Counted from the stretch's first letter, positions 7,522 through 16,064 are shown. The stretch is 64,000 nucleotides of DNA from Bacteroidales bacterium (GCA_024400875.1 JAKSMB010000006.1:1-64000), one strand, 5' to 3'. The notes: generated by a model from the sequence alone, not told the origin. A program made the numbers and translations.

Positions 7522-8628
7522 ATGAATTATAAACTAAAGAGACTCGTTTCAATTGTGCTGTGTATGGTGCTGATGCTGACGTTTTCCTTGAAATCGGCAG
7601 TGGCATCTGAGGAAAAGAAATTTGATGCAGGTCCTTTTATCATAGAACACGTAACCGATAGTTATGGTTGGCACATCTGTGGTGAAGGCGAAAAAAGCGT
7701 TACAATTCCGTTGCCTATTATGTTGTGGGATAATGGTCATTTCGTGGCTTTTATGTCCAATAAATTACATCATGGCGAGGCTGCTTACAAGGGTTATGCA
7801 CAGGGATGGGGCGAACAAAAAGGCTCCATCGTGAAATTGTCTGAGGATTTCACCGGCCACATGGAAGAAGGCGTTGAGTATCCGGTGGACCACGTGTGCA
7901 AAATCAACATCTCTATCACGAAAAACGTTTGTTCTCTTTTTATCTCTCTTATCCTTATCGGTTGGATTTTCCTTTCCGTTGCCAAGCAGTACAAGAAACG
8001 TCCAGATCAGGCTCCTCGAGGTTTGCAAGCGCTCGTTGAACCTGTGGTCATTTACATACAGGATGAGGTTATTAACCCTTCATTGGGACAACACGCACCA
8101 AAGTACACGCCGTATTTGTTGACGTTGTTTTTCTTCATCTTGCTCAACAACTTGATGGGTTTGATACCGGTGTTCCCGGGTGGTGCTAACCTTTCAGGTA
8201 ATATTGCCGTTACAGGTATCTTGGCGTTGATTACCTTTTTCATTACGCAATTCTCTTCCAAAAAAGAGTATTGGGTACACATGGTGAATACGCCGGGCGT
8301 GCCTTGGTGGCTCAAGATCCCTATCCCAATTATGCCTTTCGTGGAAACGTTGGGTATGTTCACCAAACCTTTCGTTTTGATGGTCCGTCTTTTTGCCAAT
8401 ATGACGGCAGGACACATCGTGGTGTTGGGTTTCATCTCCTTGATTTTCATCTTTGGCCAGATGGCTCCGGCAATTGGTTACGGCGTTTCTGTGGTTTCCA
8501 TCATTTTCTACGTGTTTATGGGACTGCTTGAGTTATTGGTTGCCTTCATTCAGGCATTTGTGTTTACATTGCTCAGTTCCATCTACATTGCAGGCGCTAT
8601 TGGTGATGACCATGCCGCACATGAATAG
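7522..8628 (+). CDS. atpB: ATP synthase F0 subunit a
   Basis: 368 residues. A cleavable-type hydrophobic N-terminus and about 120-residue non-membrane region precede the membrane domain, a layout usual for Bacteroidota subunit a. The C-terminal helices include FVLMVRLFANMTAGH, whose Arg289 is the essential arginine that faces the c-ring. It forms the proton half-channels of the ATP synthase in the inner membrane. It is the first gene of an atpB-atpE-atpF run. Upstream genes usually found here in relatives (atpZ and a small membrane protein) are instead at 57.2-57.9 kb on the other strand. Confidence 0.96.
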   Translation: MNYKLKRLVSIVLCMVLMLTFSLKSAVASEEKKFDAGPFIIEHVTDSYGWHICGEGEKSVTIPLPIMLWDNGHFVAFMSNKLHHGEAAYKGYAQGWGEQKGSIVKLSEDFTGHMEEGVEYPVDHVCKINISITKNVCSLFISLILIGWIFLSVAKQYKKRPDQAPRGLQALVEPVVIYIQDEVINPSLGQHAPKYTPYLLTLFFFILLNNLMGLIPVFPGGANLSGNIAVTGILALITFFITQFSSKKEYWVHMVNTPGVPWWLKIPIPIMPFVETLGMFTKPFVLMVRLFANMTAGHIVVLGFISLIFIFGQMAPAIGYGVSVVSIIFYVFMGLLELLVAFIQAFVFTLLSSIYIAGAIGDDHAAHE

Positions 8629-8663
8629 AAAACTTTTTTTAATTAACTTAAAATAAATTAATT

Positions 8664-8918
8664 ATGTCACTCTTAACAGTATTATTGCAAGCAGCATCCG
8701 TAGCTGTCGGTTACATTGGCGCCGGCATCGGTGCAGGTTTGGCAGCAATTGGCGCAGGTATTGGTATCGGTCGCATCGGTGCTGACGCGTTGAACTCTAT
8801 TGCACGTCAACCTGAAGTTTCTGGCGATATTCGTACCAATATGATCTTGGCTTCCGCTTTGATCGAAGGTGTCGCTTTGTTCGCCATCGTAGTTTGTCTG
8901 CTTATCGCAATTAAGTAA
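8664..8918 (+). CDS. atpE: ATP synthase F0 subunit c
   Basis: 84 residues forming a two-helix hairpin. Helix 1 is glycine-rich (GAGIGAGLAAIGAGIGIG), the polar loop contains ARQPE, and helix 2 holds the ion-binding Glu68 in ALIEGVAL. The residue after this Glu is Gly rather than Ser/Thr and the Na+-type ligand set is not seen, so proton coupling is more likely. It oligomerises into the rotor ring. A strong hairpin lies between this gene and atpF. Confidence 0.97.
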   Translation: MSLLTVLLQAASVAVGYIGAGIGAGLAAIGAGIGIGRIGADALNSIARQPEVSGDIRTNMILASALIEGVALFAIVVCLLIAIK

Positions 8919-8934
8919 TTATTCAGTATGTTTC

Positions 8935-8963
8935 TTCACGGTTGGTGAGGAAACATACTTTTT
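8935..8963 (+). terminator. Intercistronic hairpin between atpE and atpF
   Basis: AGTATGTTT (8935-8943) pairs with AAACATACT (8951-8959), and the stem extends inward by several pairs around a 5-base loop, followed by TTTTTG. It has terminator form but lies inside the operon, so it may act as an attenuator or protect the 3' end of the atpE message, favouring excess subunit c. Confidence 0.6.
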
Positions 8964-8992
8964 GTTGAATTTAACATTATAAAATATATTAT

Positions 8993-9487
8993 ATGGAATT
9001 GATAAAACCGTCTTTCGGACTTATTTTCTGGATGCTTCTTGGCTTTGGCATTCTTTTTTTCATTCTCGCCAAATTCGCTTGGCCTGTAATCACGAAAGGC
9101 ATTGCCAGCAGAAATAAGAAAATTCAAGACCAACTGGATGAAGCTGAACGCATACATGCAGAACTTCAGAACCTGAATAAGAAACATGAAGAAATGCTGG
9201 CTCAGGCTAAGGCTGAACGTGATGATATCCTCAATGAGGCTCGTATCATTAGTCAGAAGATTCAGGAAACGGCAAAACAACGCGCAGATGCTGAAGCTCA
9301 ACAGATTGTTGCAGAAGCTAAACAGACAATCCAAATGGAGAAGATGAAAGCTATTACCGACCTTAAAAACGAGATCGCTAATTTCTCTATCAATATTGCT
9401 GAGAAAATTATGACGGAAGAGCTTTCTGACAAGTCTAAACAAGAAAAACTCATTGAAAAATGGGTTAGCGAAGGTAGTCTGAACTAA
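8993..9487 (+). CDS. atpF: ATP synthase F0 subunit b
   Basis: 164 residues: one N-terminal membrane helix (about 8-30), then a long charged, alanine/glutamate-rich coiled coil. It is the peripheral stalk that ties F1 to subunit a. In most Bacteroidota atpH, atpA and atpG follow directly, but here a terminator hairpin and an unrelated gene follow, so the F1 genes must lie elsewhere. Confidence 0.95.
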   Translation: MELIKPSFGLIFWMLLGFGILFFILAKFAWPVITKGIASRNKKIQDQLDEAERIHAELQNLNKKHEEMLAQAKAERDDILNEARIISQKIQETAKQRADAEAQQIVAEAKQTIQMEKMKAITDLKNEIANFSINIAEKIMTEELSDKSKQEKLIEKWVSEGSLN

Positions 9488-9494
9488 TCGAAAC

Positions 9495-9530
9495 AACATC
9501 CTTGTTTCAAACGAGGATGTTTATTTTTAT
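9495..9530 (+). terminator. Terminator after atpF
   Basis: AACATCCT (9495-9502) pairs with AGGATGTT (9514-9521), followed by TATTTTTAT. It closes the atpBEF transcript. Confidence 0.7.
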
Positions 9531-9618
9531 CTATGATTAAGATTTATTAACATTTATAAATAACTAACAAACAATAAAATAAAACTATTAATCAATTTGT
9601 TAATTAAAATCACAAACA

Positions 9619-10104
9619 ATGAAAAAAGTATTTTTTGTAATGCTCCTCTTTTGTAGCATGGCAACAGTCTCTATGGCACAACCTCGTGCTATTGGTGGAC
9701 GCGTAGGTTACAACATTGAGTTCTCTTATCAACACGCTATCGGTGCGAGAAATATGCTCGACATTTCTGCCGGTGCTACCAACGTATGGAATGGTTGGGC
9801 CTATACGGAAGCCAACTGTATGTACGACTGGATTATCGGTATCGGTTCCAGCAAGTTCAATTTTTACCTCGGACCAGGTGTGGGCATAGGTTATGCTTAT
9901 GGTCGCTTCTGGAATAAATATGATTATAGCCCACTTCGTGTAAATGTAGGTGGTCAGTTTGGCTTCGAATACCAATTCGACATTCCTTTGAACCTGAGTA
10001 TCGATTGGCGTCCAATGGTCAATGTATTGGGTTTCCGTCACGATGCTTATCCTATCTACAACTCATTCTATAATTTCGCTGTTGGCGTTCGCTATAGATT
10101 CTAA
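9619..10104 (+). CDS. Small outer membrane beta-barrel protein
   Basis: 161 residues with a clear Sec signal peptide (MKKVFFVMLLFCSMATVSMAQ). The mature part alternates aromatic and glycine residues in short beta strands and ends in GVRYRF, the usual C-terminal aromatic of an outer-membrane barrel. I do not recognise a specific family. It has its own AT-rich leader (about 130 bases after the atpF terminator) and a strong terminator, so it is likely transcribed alone. Confidence 0.75.
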   Translation: MKKVFFVMLLFCSMATVSMAQPRAIGGRVGYNIEFSYQHAIGARNMLDISAGATNVWNGWAYTEANCMYDWIIGIGSSKFNFYLGPGVGIGYAYGRFWNKYDYSPLRVNVGGQFGFEYQFDIPLNLSIDWRPMVNVLGFRHDAYPIYNSFYNFAVGVRYRF

Positions 10105-10132
10105 GTAGAAAGGCTTACTTGAACTTTAATCT

Positions 10133-10162
10133 ATCGGCTTGCATTTGCAAGCCGATTTTTTT
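10133..10162 (+). terminator. Rho-independent terminator
   Basis: An 11-bp perfect stem (10133-10143 with 10146-10156), a 2-base loop and a run of Ts. Confidence 0.9.
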
Positions 10163-10163
10163 G

Positions 10164-10171
10164 TATTTTTG
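10164..10171 (+). promoter_or_regulatory. -7 box of the tatD operon
   Basis: TATTTTTG immediately after the preceding terminator and 20 bases before the TatD start. Confidence 0.45.
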
Positions 10172-10191
10172 TACTTTAGAATTTTTAACAA

Positions 10192-10980
10192 ATGTATTTC
10201 ATTGACACCCATACACATCTATACAGAGAGTATTATCCGGATACTTTTGAGGCGACTGTCCAACGGGCGATTGATGCTCGCGTTCCGTATATGATACTGG
10301 GATGTGTGAACGCTGAAACGCCTACGCAAATCAACGAGGCAGTGGACCTTTTCCCGAAGAATATGTTCGCTTTGGTAGGTCTTCATCCAGAGGATGTAAA
10401 GGAGAACTATGAGGATGAGTTAACGGCGTTGGAGAAACATTTCTCCGATCCGAATGTCATTGGGGTGGGGGAGATTGGTCTTGACTACTACTGGGACCGC
10501 ACCTATGAACAGCAACAAAAGGAGGTTTTCTACAAACAGTTGTGTTGGGCGCGCGACCGTCATCTGCCGTTGTCGTTGCATATCCGCAATGCGTATCCGG
10601 ATGCGATCGAGATATTAAAGCAGTTTAAAGAGGGCGAACTTACGGGTGTGATGCATTGCTTCTCGGGTGGAATCCAAGAGGCGCTATGGGCAGTGAAACA
10701 TGGCTTTGCGATCGGTGTGGGTGGCATCGTCACCTTTAAGAATAGCAAACTACAGGAACTGTTACCCCAGATTGGGCTCGAACACATCGTGCTGGAAACC
10801 GATGCCCCATACCTCGCTCCCGTGCCGTATCGCGGCAAAACGAACGAGAGTGCCTACATCCCGTTTGTGGCACAGAAATTGGCCGAGATCTTTGGCGTTT
10901 CCGTGGAGGTGGTGGCTGAACAAACAACGAAAACGGCTCGGCAGATCTTCAAACTGCCCGAATATAATATCCCTAACTAA
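10192..10980 (+). CDS. tatD: TatD-family metal-dependent hydrolase (DNase)
   Basis: 262 residues, the usual TatD length. Metal-binding motifs are in order: DTHTHL at 5-10, GEIGLDYYW near 100, LHIRNAY near 125, MHCFSGG near 155 and ETDAPYLAP near 202. These give the TIM-barrel amidohydrolase site with two metals. Family members have 3'-5' exonuclease activity on single-stranded or damaged DNA. It starts a probable operon: the next gene begins 26 bases after its stop. Confidence 0.93.
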   Translation: MYFIDTHTHLYREYYPDTFEATVQRAIDARVPYMILGCVNAETPTQINEAVDLFPKNMFALVGLHPEDVKENYEDELTALEKHFSDPNVIGVGEIGLDYYWDRTYEQQQKEVFYKQLCWARDRHLPLSLHIRNAYPDAIEILKQFKEGELTGVMHCFSGGIQEALWAVKHGFAIGVGGIVTFKNSKLQELLPQIGLEHIVLETDAPYLAPVPYRGKTNESAYIPFVAQKLAEIFGVSVEVVAEQTTKTARQIFKLPEYNIPN

Positions 10981-11006
10981 GTTATTAATTGTTAAAATTG
11001 AATATA

Positions 11007-12263
11007 ATGTCAGAATCAAAAATCTTTACACCTTGTCAGATAGGTCCTATTACTTTGCGTAATCGTACGATCCGTTCCGCTGCTTTTGAAAACATGGCAC
11101 GCGAGAATAAACCAACTGAGCAATTGTTTAACTATCATACTTCCGTTGCTAAGGGTGGCATTGGAATGACCACAGTAGCGTACGCTTCCGTGATGGAAAG
11201 CGGTTTGTCTTTTGATGGTCAACTCTGGCTTCGTGAAGAGGCTATCCCGGACTTGAAGAAACTCACGGATGCCATTCATGAACAGGGTGCAAAGGCTTCT
11301 ATTCAAATAGGTCACTGTGGCAATATGACTCACCGCGCAACATGCCACTGCAAACCGTGGTCGCCTTCTGGTAGATTTAACCTTTATTCACCTACTTTTA
11401 CGCATCAGATGACGCACGAAGAGATTGACGAAACGGTTGAAGCTTTTGGTCGTGCTGTTGACCTTTGTCGTCGTTCTGGTTTCGATTGTATTGAGGTTCA
11501 CGCTGGCCACGGATATTTGATCAGCCAGTTCCTTTCTCCTTATACCAATCGTCGCAAGGATGAGTATGGTGGCTCTTTGGAGAACCGTATGCGCTTTATG
11601 CGTCGCGTGATTACTCGCGTGATGGAGGAGGCTAAAGACGATATGGCTATCGTGGTCAAGGTGAATATGACCGACGGTTTCCGAACAGGTATGCAGGAAG
11701 ACGAATGCCTGAAGGTGGCTCAAGAATTGGAAAAACTTGGCGTCCATGCTTTGGTGCTGACCGCAGGTTTTGTAAGTAAGGCTCCAATGGCAGTAATGCG
11801 TGGTGCGATGCCTTTCAAGACGCTTGCTCACTATATGGATATGAAGAAGTTCTGGTGGTTGAAACTCGGTATGCTTCTGGGTGGTCGCTTTGTGATTCCT
11901 ACAGTGCCTTATAAAGATGCGTATTTCTATGAATCCGCAATGCGTTTCCGCGCAGCCTTGAAGATGCCGTTGATCTATGTGGGCGGTATGGTTGAGAAAT
12001 CGGATATGGAAAAGGTGCTTGACTCTGGTTTCGTAGCTTTCCAAATGGGTCGCGCACTCGTTCACGACACCGGTTTTGTAAGCAAGTTGCAAAGCGGTGA
12101 GCTTACTCGCAGTGGCTGCGGACACTCCAATTATTGCATTGGTCGTATGTACACTATCGATATGAAGTGCCATCAATGTATGCAAAAGGGTGAACTTCCA
12201 ACCCGATTGGCAAAAGAAGTTGAAAAGGCTGAAAAAGCAGTCGAAAAAAGCAATAAACGCTAA
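11007..12263 (+). CDS. NADH:flavin oxidoreductase, Old Yellow Enzyme family
   Basis: 418 residues from the ATG at 11007. It is a FMN-binding TIM barrel: IGPITLRNRTIRSAAFENMA at the N-terminus, QIGHCGN, the catalytic-loop motif EVHAGHGYLISQFLSPYTNRR, and the phosphate-binding YVGGM and FQMGRALVHD near the end. The tail has several cysteines (CGHSNYC, KCHQC), reminiscent of the enoate-reductase branch, but there is no C-terminal NAD/FAD module. Such enzymes reduce activated C=C bonds; the substrate is unknown. Its stop overlaps the next start (TAATG), so the two are translationally coupled. Confidence 0.9.
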   Translation: MSESKIFTPCQIGPITLRNRTIRSAAFENMARENKPTEQLFNYHTSVAKGGIGMTTVAYASVMESGLSFDGQLWLREEAIPDLKKLTDAIHEQGAKASIQIGHCGNMTHRATCHCKPWSPSGRFNLYSPTFTHQMTHEEIDETVEAFGRAVDLCRRSGFDCIEVHAGHGYLISQFLSPYTNRRKDEYGGSLENRMRFMRRVITRVMEEAKDDMAIVVKVNMTDGFRTGMQEDECLKVAQELEKLGVHALVLTAGFVSKAPMAVMRGAMPFKTLAHYMDMKKFWWLKLGMLLGGRFVIPTVPYKDAYFYESAMRFRAALKMPLIYVGGMVEKSDMEKVLDSGFVAFQMGRALVHDTGFVSKLQSGELTRSGCGHSNYCIGRMYTIDMKCHQCMQKGELPTRLAKEVEKAEKAVEKSNKR

Positions 12264-13201
12264 TGAAAAATGTGCTCATCGTTGACAGAGTACACCCGTA
12301 TTTGTCGGAAACATTGAACGAAAACGGGTTTCTTTGCCGTACAGATATGACTTTTACGTATGATACGTTTATGACGGAGCCGGACAACTTGTCCGGCTTG
12401 GTCATTCGTAGCCGTTTTGTGGTCGATAAGGCGATTATCGATAGCAAACCTTTGCTGCAATTCATTGTACGCATTGGTTCTGGCGTGGAGAATATTGATG
12501 TGGAGTATGCTGCTCAAAAGGGTATTCGCGTGATTTCCACACCGGAGGGAAATGCAAACGCTGTGGCAGAACACTGTCTGGGACTGATCCTCTCTGCTTT
12601 GCGACACATCGCCTCGGCCAACAACGAGGTGCGGGCGGGTGCGTGGCTGCGCGAAAAGAATAAAGGTACGGAACTCGCTGCCCATACCTATGGCATCATC
12701 GGATATGGACACAACGGTCCCGCCTTGGCACGCCTGCTGAAACTGTTGGGCTGCACGGTGTATGCCTACGACCGCTTCAATCCCCATGCGGGCGATGGTA
12801 ATGCCTGTATGGTTTCCTTGGAAGAATTGATGCAGAAATGCGATGTCATCTCGCTGAACATTAATTATATTCCGGAAAACGAGTATTTCGTCAACAAGGC
12901 ATTCATCCAGCAGATGGCACACCCGTTCGTGTTGGTCAACTCTTCCCGCGGACGAGTTGTCAATACCGCAGATCTGGTTCAAGGCATCCAGTCTGGAAAG
13001 GTGTTGCACGCTTGCCTGGATGTGCTGGAATACGAAAATGCCAAGTTGAAGAATCTTCCTAAAACAGCATGGCCTGAGACAATGGAGACGCTGGCTTCTT
13101 TGGAACAGGTTACGCTAACCCCTCATGTGGCCGGACAAACCCTGGATGCTGAATATAGACACGCTAAGGTGGCAGTGGAGAAGATTCTAAAGTGTTATTA
13201 A
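12263..13201 (+). CDS. D-isomer-specific 2-hydroxyacid dehydrogenase
   Basis: 312 residues. It has the NAD-binding motif GYGHNG in a Rossmann fold (about 145-160), the catalytic arginine in NSSRGRVVN and the catalytic histidine in LTPHVAGQT. This is the family of SerA (3-phosphoglycerate dehydrogenase), D-lactate and glyoxylate reductases. The short form without an ACT domain and the coupling to a flavin oxidoreductase rather than to serC argue against assigning SerA. Exact substrate unknown. Confidence 0.9.
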   Translation: MKNVLIVDRVHPYLSETLNENGFLCRTDMTFTYDTFMTEPDNLSGLVIRSRFVVDKAIIDSKPLLQFIVRIGSGVENIDVEYAAQKGIRVISTPEGNANAVAEHCLGLILSALRHIASANNEVRAGAWLREKNKGTELAAHTYGIIGYGHNGPALARLLKLLGCTVYAYDRFNPHAGDGNACMVSLEELMQKCDVISLNINYIPENEYFVNKAFIQQMAHPFVLVNSSRGRVVNTADLVQGIQSGKVLHACLDVLEYENAKLKNLPKTAWPETMETLASLEQVTLTPHVAGQTLDAEYRHAKVAVEKILKCY

Positions 13202-13254
13202 ACTGTTATAAAGAAACTATTTACGTGCTGACAGCATAAGGATTTCTTTTATTT

Positions 13255-13545
13255 GGGCGGCCCGGCTCCTATCGTCGCCGTCACGCTTTTCAGGGGTTCC
13301 GTGCTCGCTGCGCTTCGCACCGCCTACGGCGCCCTTCCAATCGTTGCCGCATAGTGCGTGGGCGACGCGCCGTGCTTCAATGAACACACATACAAAAACA
13401 ATAATCCACCCCCAGAATCTATCAGGATTAAGGTGCGTATGGGGCGCCATTACCACTACAGAGTGTGCAATCCTAACGGATTGCCCTTTCCCCGCGACTC
13501 CCCTCGCGCGCAGCGCGTTATGATAATTTTGAATCTAATTTCTGC
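13255..13545 (-). repeat. Degenerate dispersed repeat, copy 2 (long form)
   Basis: The gap 13202-13676 has no convincing gene. It carries the inverse of the elements at 1501-1610: GGAGCCGGGCCGCCC (minus strand, 13255-13269) and GCTGCGCGCG (minus strand, 13505-13514) flanked by an AAAATTA/CAGAAATTA tract. The interior is GC-rich and contains an 80-codon open frame, which I read as a by-product of the repeat and not as a gene. Confidence 0.6.
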
Positions 13546-13560
13546 TAACTCCCAGAAAAA

Positions 13561-13600
13561 TCAATCATATAATCCTCTAATCATATAATCATATAATCTC
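13561..13600. repeat. Short direct repeat TCATATAA x3
   Basis: TCATATAA occurs three times between 13564 and 13597, two copies being adjacent, just outside the long dispersed repeat. Confidence 0.6.
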
Positions 13601-13676
13601 TGAAAAATCCAACAACTAATCGTATCGCAGGTTATGCCAACTTGTAGGTGGCCTCCTAAAAAATAGGGCGATGGAC

Positions 13677-14561
13677 TTATTGTTCTGCTGCCTTTTTTCG
13701 TATGAGCTCGATAGCCTTGAGATTGCGCGGGGAAACAATGTCGATCCAGCCGCTGTTGATTGGATATACACGACCTTCCTTCACGGCGGTCAGCTTGTTG
13801 TACGGACTTTGTGAGCAGAATGTTTCTTTGTCTTCCGCACGCACGAGAATGATGTCGGGGTCTTCTTGAAAAAGGTATTCGCGACTGACGTTCCACCCCG
13901 TAAGTTTCTCCCCGATGTTCTTGCATCCCGCCAATTCTATGATTTGATGAATGTGCGAACTCTTAGGTGCGGTGAAATCTCCTGTGTCGCCAAAACCTAC
14001 CACGTAATATACTCGTTTGTTGGAGGTTGAGGTTTTGTCGTTTTTCACCTGCTCTACGCATTCTTTCCACGCGTTGGCCTCTTTGTTGGCGGCCTCTTCG
14101 CGATGGCATATCTTGCCCAAAGTTGTAATTACGTCGGACATGCCTTCTATGTTGTTTTCTTCGATGATGCTGATGACGGGGATGTTCATCTTTTCTATGG
14201 TCTCTACATCTTTCTTGGACACCATCGAACTGATTAAAACGACATCCGGCTGAAGAGCCACCAGCGCTTCCATGTTGATGTTCTGCATTCCTCCGATTTT
14301 GGGCAGTTTCGTGGCGGCCTCAGGATAGTTGCAATAATCAGACACTCCGGCAAGTTTCTCTTCAGCACCAATCAGATAGAGGATTTCTGTGATGGCAGGT
14401 GAGATGGAAACGATGCGCTGTGGCTCGCTTTTCAACGATATGCTTCGGCCGTAGGAGTCGGTCCACTCAAAGAAGTTCTTTACTTGATCTTGTTTGTGAA
14501 AATGACATCCAGACAATAGGGTAGCTGCGATGATGAAAAGAAGGAATCTTGCTTTTTTCAT
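13677..14561 (-). CDS. ABC transporter substrate-binding lipoprotein, BtuF/FecB type
   Basis: 294 residues. The lipobox LLSGC places the acylated cysteine at residue 19. The body has the helical-backbone metal-receptor fold: PQRIVSISPAITEILYLIGAEEKLAGVSDYCNYPE, then LQPDVVLI and a C-terminal lobe with GRVYPINSGW. These bind cobalamin, siderophores or haem and pass them to an ABC permease. No permease or ATPase is adjacent. It lies 10 bases downstream of the fluoride-channel gene, perhaps only by read-through. Ligand unknown. Confidence 0.88.
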   Translation of the reverse strand: MKKARFLLFIIAATLLSGCHFHKQDQVKNFFEWTDSYGRSISLKSEPQRIVSISPAITEILYLIGAEEKLAGVSDYCNYPEAATKLPKIGGMQNINMEALVALQPDVVLISSMVSKKDVETIEKMNIPVISIIEENNIEGMSDVITTLGKICHREEAANKEANAWKECVEQVKNDKTSTSNKRVYYVVGFGDTGDFTAPKSSHIHQIIELAGCKNIGEKLTGWNVSREYLFQEDPDIILVRAEDKETFCSQSPYNKLTAVKEGRVYPINSGWIDIVSPRNLKAIELIRKKAAEQ

Positions 14562-14571
14562 TGAATGTTGT

Positions 14572-14943
14572 TTAGAAGATTAATTTTCTGCCAATCCAAA
14601 AGAGTATGAAGCCAACGACAACGCTAACCGTTAGATAGCTGATGGCGGGCAACCACTGCCCTTGGTTCAGCATTCGGAAGGTGTCGGCAGTGAAGGTGGA
14701 GAAGGTGGTGAAAGCGCCACATACGCCCACGGTGAGCAGCAGGTAAATGCTGCCCGAAATATGGGTGTATCGTTCGCCTAAACCCATAAACAAGCCAAGT
14801 AGGAAGCAACCTGCCAAATTGACGACAAGCGTCCCTAAGGGAAGGGTTGTGAACTTCCAATGTGCGCAAAGCAGCCCCACGAGATAGCGTAGGACAGCAC
14901 CTATGGCACCTCCGATCATTACACTGACAATGTTCTTAATCAT
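14572..14943 (-). CDS. crcB: Fluoride ion channel CrcB/Fluc
   Basis: 123 residues from the ATG at 14943 with four membrane helices. Signature elements are present: GGAIGAVLRY, PLGTLVVNLAGCFLLG and GVCGAFTTFSTF, the last containing the Phe/Thr residues lining the pore and the central sodium site. It forms a dual-topology dimer that lets F- out of the cell. A TATCTTTG -7 box lies about 20 bases upstream. I saw no clear fluoride riboswitch in the 50-base leader. Confidence 0.93.
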   Translation of the reverse strand: MIKNIVSVMIGGAIGAVLRYLVGLLCAHWKFTTLPLGTLVVNLAGCFLLGLFMGLGERYTHISGSIYLLLTVGVCGAFTTFSTFTADTFRMLNQGQWLPAISYLTVSVVVGFILFWIGRKLIF

Positions 14944-14993
14944 AGCCTTTATTTTGAAAGGCAAAGATAACAAAATTGTCACTTGTGCCGGTG

Positions 14994-15920
14994 CTACAAT
15001 CGGATGGGGAACTTCAGCAAGCGTTCGTCCAACATCTCTTTGGGAATGATAGACTTGATGGCAGTGGCGAGGGCGTTGAGCAGCGACTCTCGGACATAGT
15101 CGTGACGTACGAACATCGAAACTTGTCGCATTGGCACGGGATTGACCAATGGTCGCACGTGCTGTCGTCGGTTCTTACTTAGCTGCGCAATGTGCATCTC
15201 CGGCAGGAACGTGAACCCGCCATTTTCTTCCACCAACATGAAGAGGGTTACTAAACTCCCCGATTCGAACGATGAGATGGAATCGCATAGATTCTCTCCC
15301 GTGGAGCAAATCTGCGACTGAAAGCAAATCTGGTTCTTTAACGACCATAGACGGTCCATCGGTAAGTCTTTGAAACAGAGCTCTTCTTCTGCATAAAGCG
15401 GATCTTCGGTGGAGACGTATGCCGCAAAACGTTCTTTGTACAGTGGTATTTCAAGTAGGTCGGGGGTGCTGTCGGGAACGGAAAGGATGGCGACGTCGAT
15501 TTCGGCCTTACGCAATCGCGACAATGTTCCCTCGCGATGCATCTCCGTGGGATGAAGCGTGATGTCAGGATAATGCTTCGTGAAATAGCGAAATAGCTTG
15601 GGAACGATGTACGGAGAAATGGTTGGGGTGATCCCGATGCTTAAGTCGCCGCTAAGCCGCTTGCGTTCGCAAGAGGAGGTCTCCTTTAGCTGCTTGGCGT
15701 GGAATAGTACTACTTGCGCTTGCCTCAGAATCTCCTCGCCGGTGTTTGTGGGTCGGATAGGATGCGCACTTCGATCAAAGATGGTTACATCCAGTTCTTC
15801 CTCTAATTTGTGAATCATTGAACTTAAGGTGGATTGCGTAACACCGCATGATTCGGCGGCGGTGACAAAATGACGGTATTTGTTTACCGCTGCAATGTAT
15901 TCTAACTGCTGTAATGTCAT
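14994..15920 (-). CDS. oxyR: LysR-family regulator, OxyR-like
   Basis: 308 residues. The first 60 form the LysR helix-turn-helix (MTLQQLEYIAAVNKYRHFVTAA...GVTQSTLSSMIHKLE). The rest is a two-lobed sensor domain. Cys199, in the context QICFQSQIC, matches the peroxidatic Cys199 of E. coli OxyR by number and setting; Cys205 or Cys212 could serve as partner (E. coli Cys208), though spacing differs. It is divergent from a superoxide reductase gene, with overlapping -7 boxes at 15965-15989, a layout typical of a LysR protein controlling its neighbour and itself. Peroxide sensing is inferred. Confidence 0.85.
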   Translation of the reverse strand: MTLQQLEYIAAVNKYRHFVTAAESCGVTQSTLSSMIHKLEEELDVTIFDRSAHPIRPTNTGEEILRQAQVVLFHAKQLKETSSCERKRLSGDLSIGITPTISPYIVPKLFRYFTKHYPDITLHPTEMHREGTLSRLRKAEIDVAILSVPDSTPDLLEIPLYKERFAAYVSTEDPLYAEEELCFKDLPMDRLWSLKNQICFQSQICSTGENLCDSISSFESGSLVTLFMLVEENGGFTFLPEMHIAQLSKNRRQHVRPLVNPVPMRQVSMFVRHDYVRESLLNALATAIKSIIPKEMLDERLLKFPIRL

Positions 15921-15964
15921 GGTTCTGTGTCTTATAGTTTAGTTGTTTTGTTAAAAGAAGTCTG

Positions 15965-15989
15965 CAAAATTACGAAATTGTTACTTTTG
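15965..15989. promoter_or_regulatory. Overlapping divergent -7 boxes between oxyR-like gene and superoxide reductase gene
   Basis: Minus-strand TAATTTTG (15965-15972) for the regulator and plus-strand TACTTTTG (15982-15989) face away from each other 9 bases apart. The gap 15921-16231 otherwise holds a C-rich repeat, a palindrome and a second plus-strand -7 box. Confidence 0.45.
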
Positions 15990-16064
15990 CGAATGCTTAA
16001 AAAAACTTAATTCTCTCATTGCTAATATCCTTTCGTATTGATTCTATCAATAGTACATTCACCC

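Noticed and set aside
8664..8918. Sodium-type ATP synthase c-ring
   Set aside because: The ion-binding Glu68 is followed by Gly and the Na+ ligand pattern is not seen; a proton ring is more likely.
11388..12260. Long minus-strand open frames across the flavin oxidoreductase and dehydrogenase genes
   Set aside because: Antisense shadows rich in His/Thr/Cys with no domain; the plus-strand frames are clearly the conserved enzymes.
12263..13201. Naming the dehydrogenase serA
   Set aside because: No ACT domain and no serC neighbour; the wider 2-hydroxyacid dehydrogenase family cannot be resolved from sequence alone.
13217..13456. An 80-codon open frame on the minus strand inside the gap after the dehydrogenase gene
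   Set aside because: It lies wholly within the dispersed repeat, is rich in Arg/Ala from GC-rich repeat DNA, and has no ribosome-binding site or recognisable domain.
14944..14993. Fluoride riboswitch before crcB
   Set aside because: The leader is about 50 bases and no pseudoknot pattern of that class could be found.
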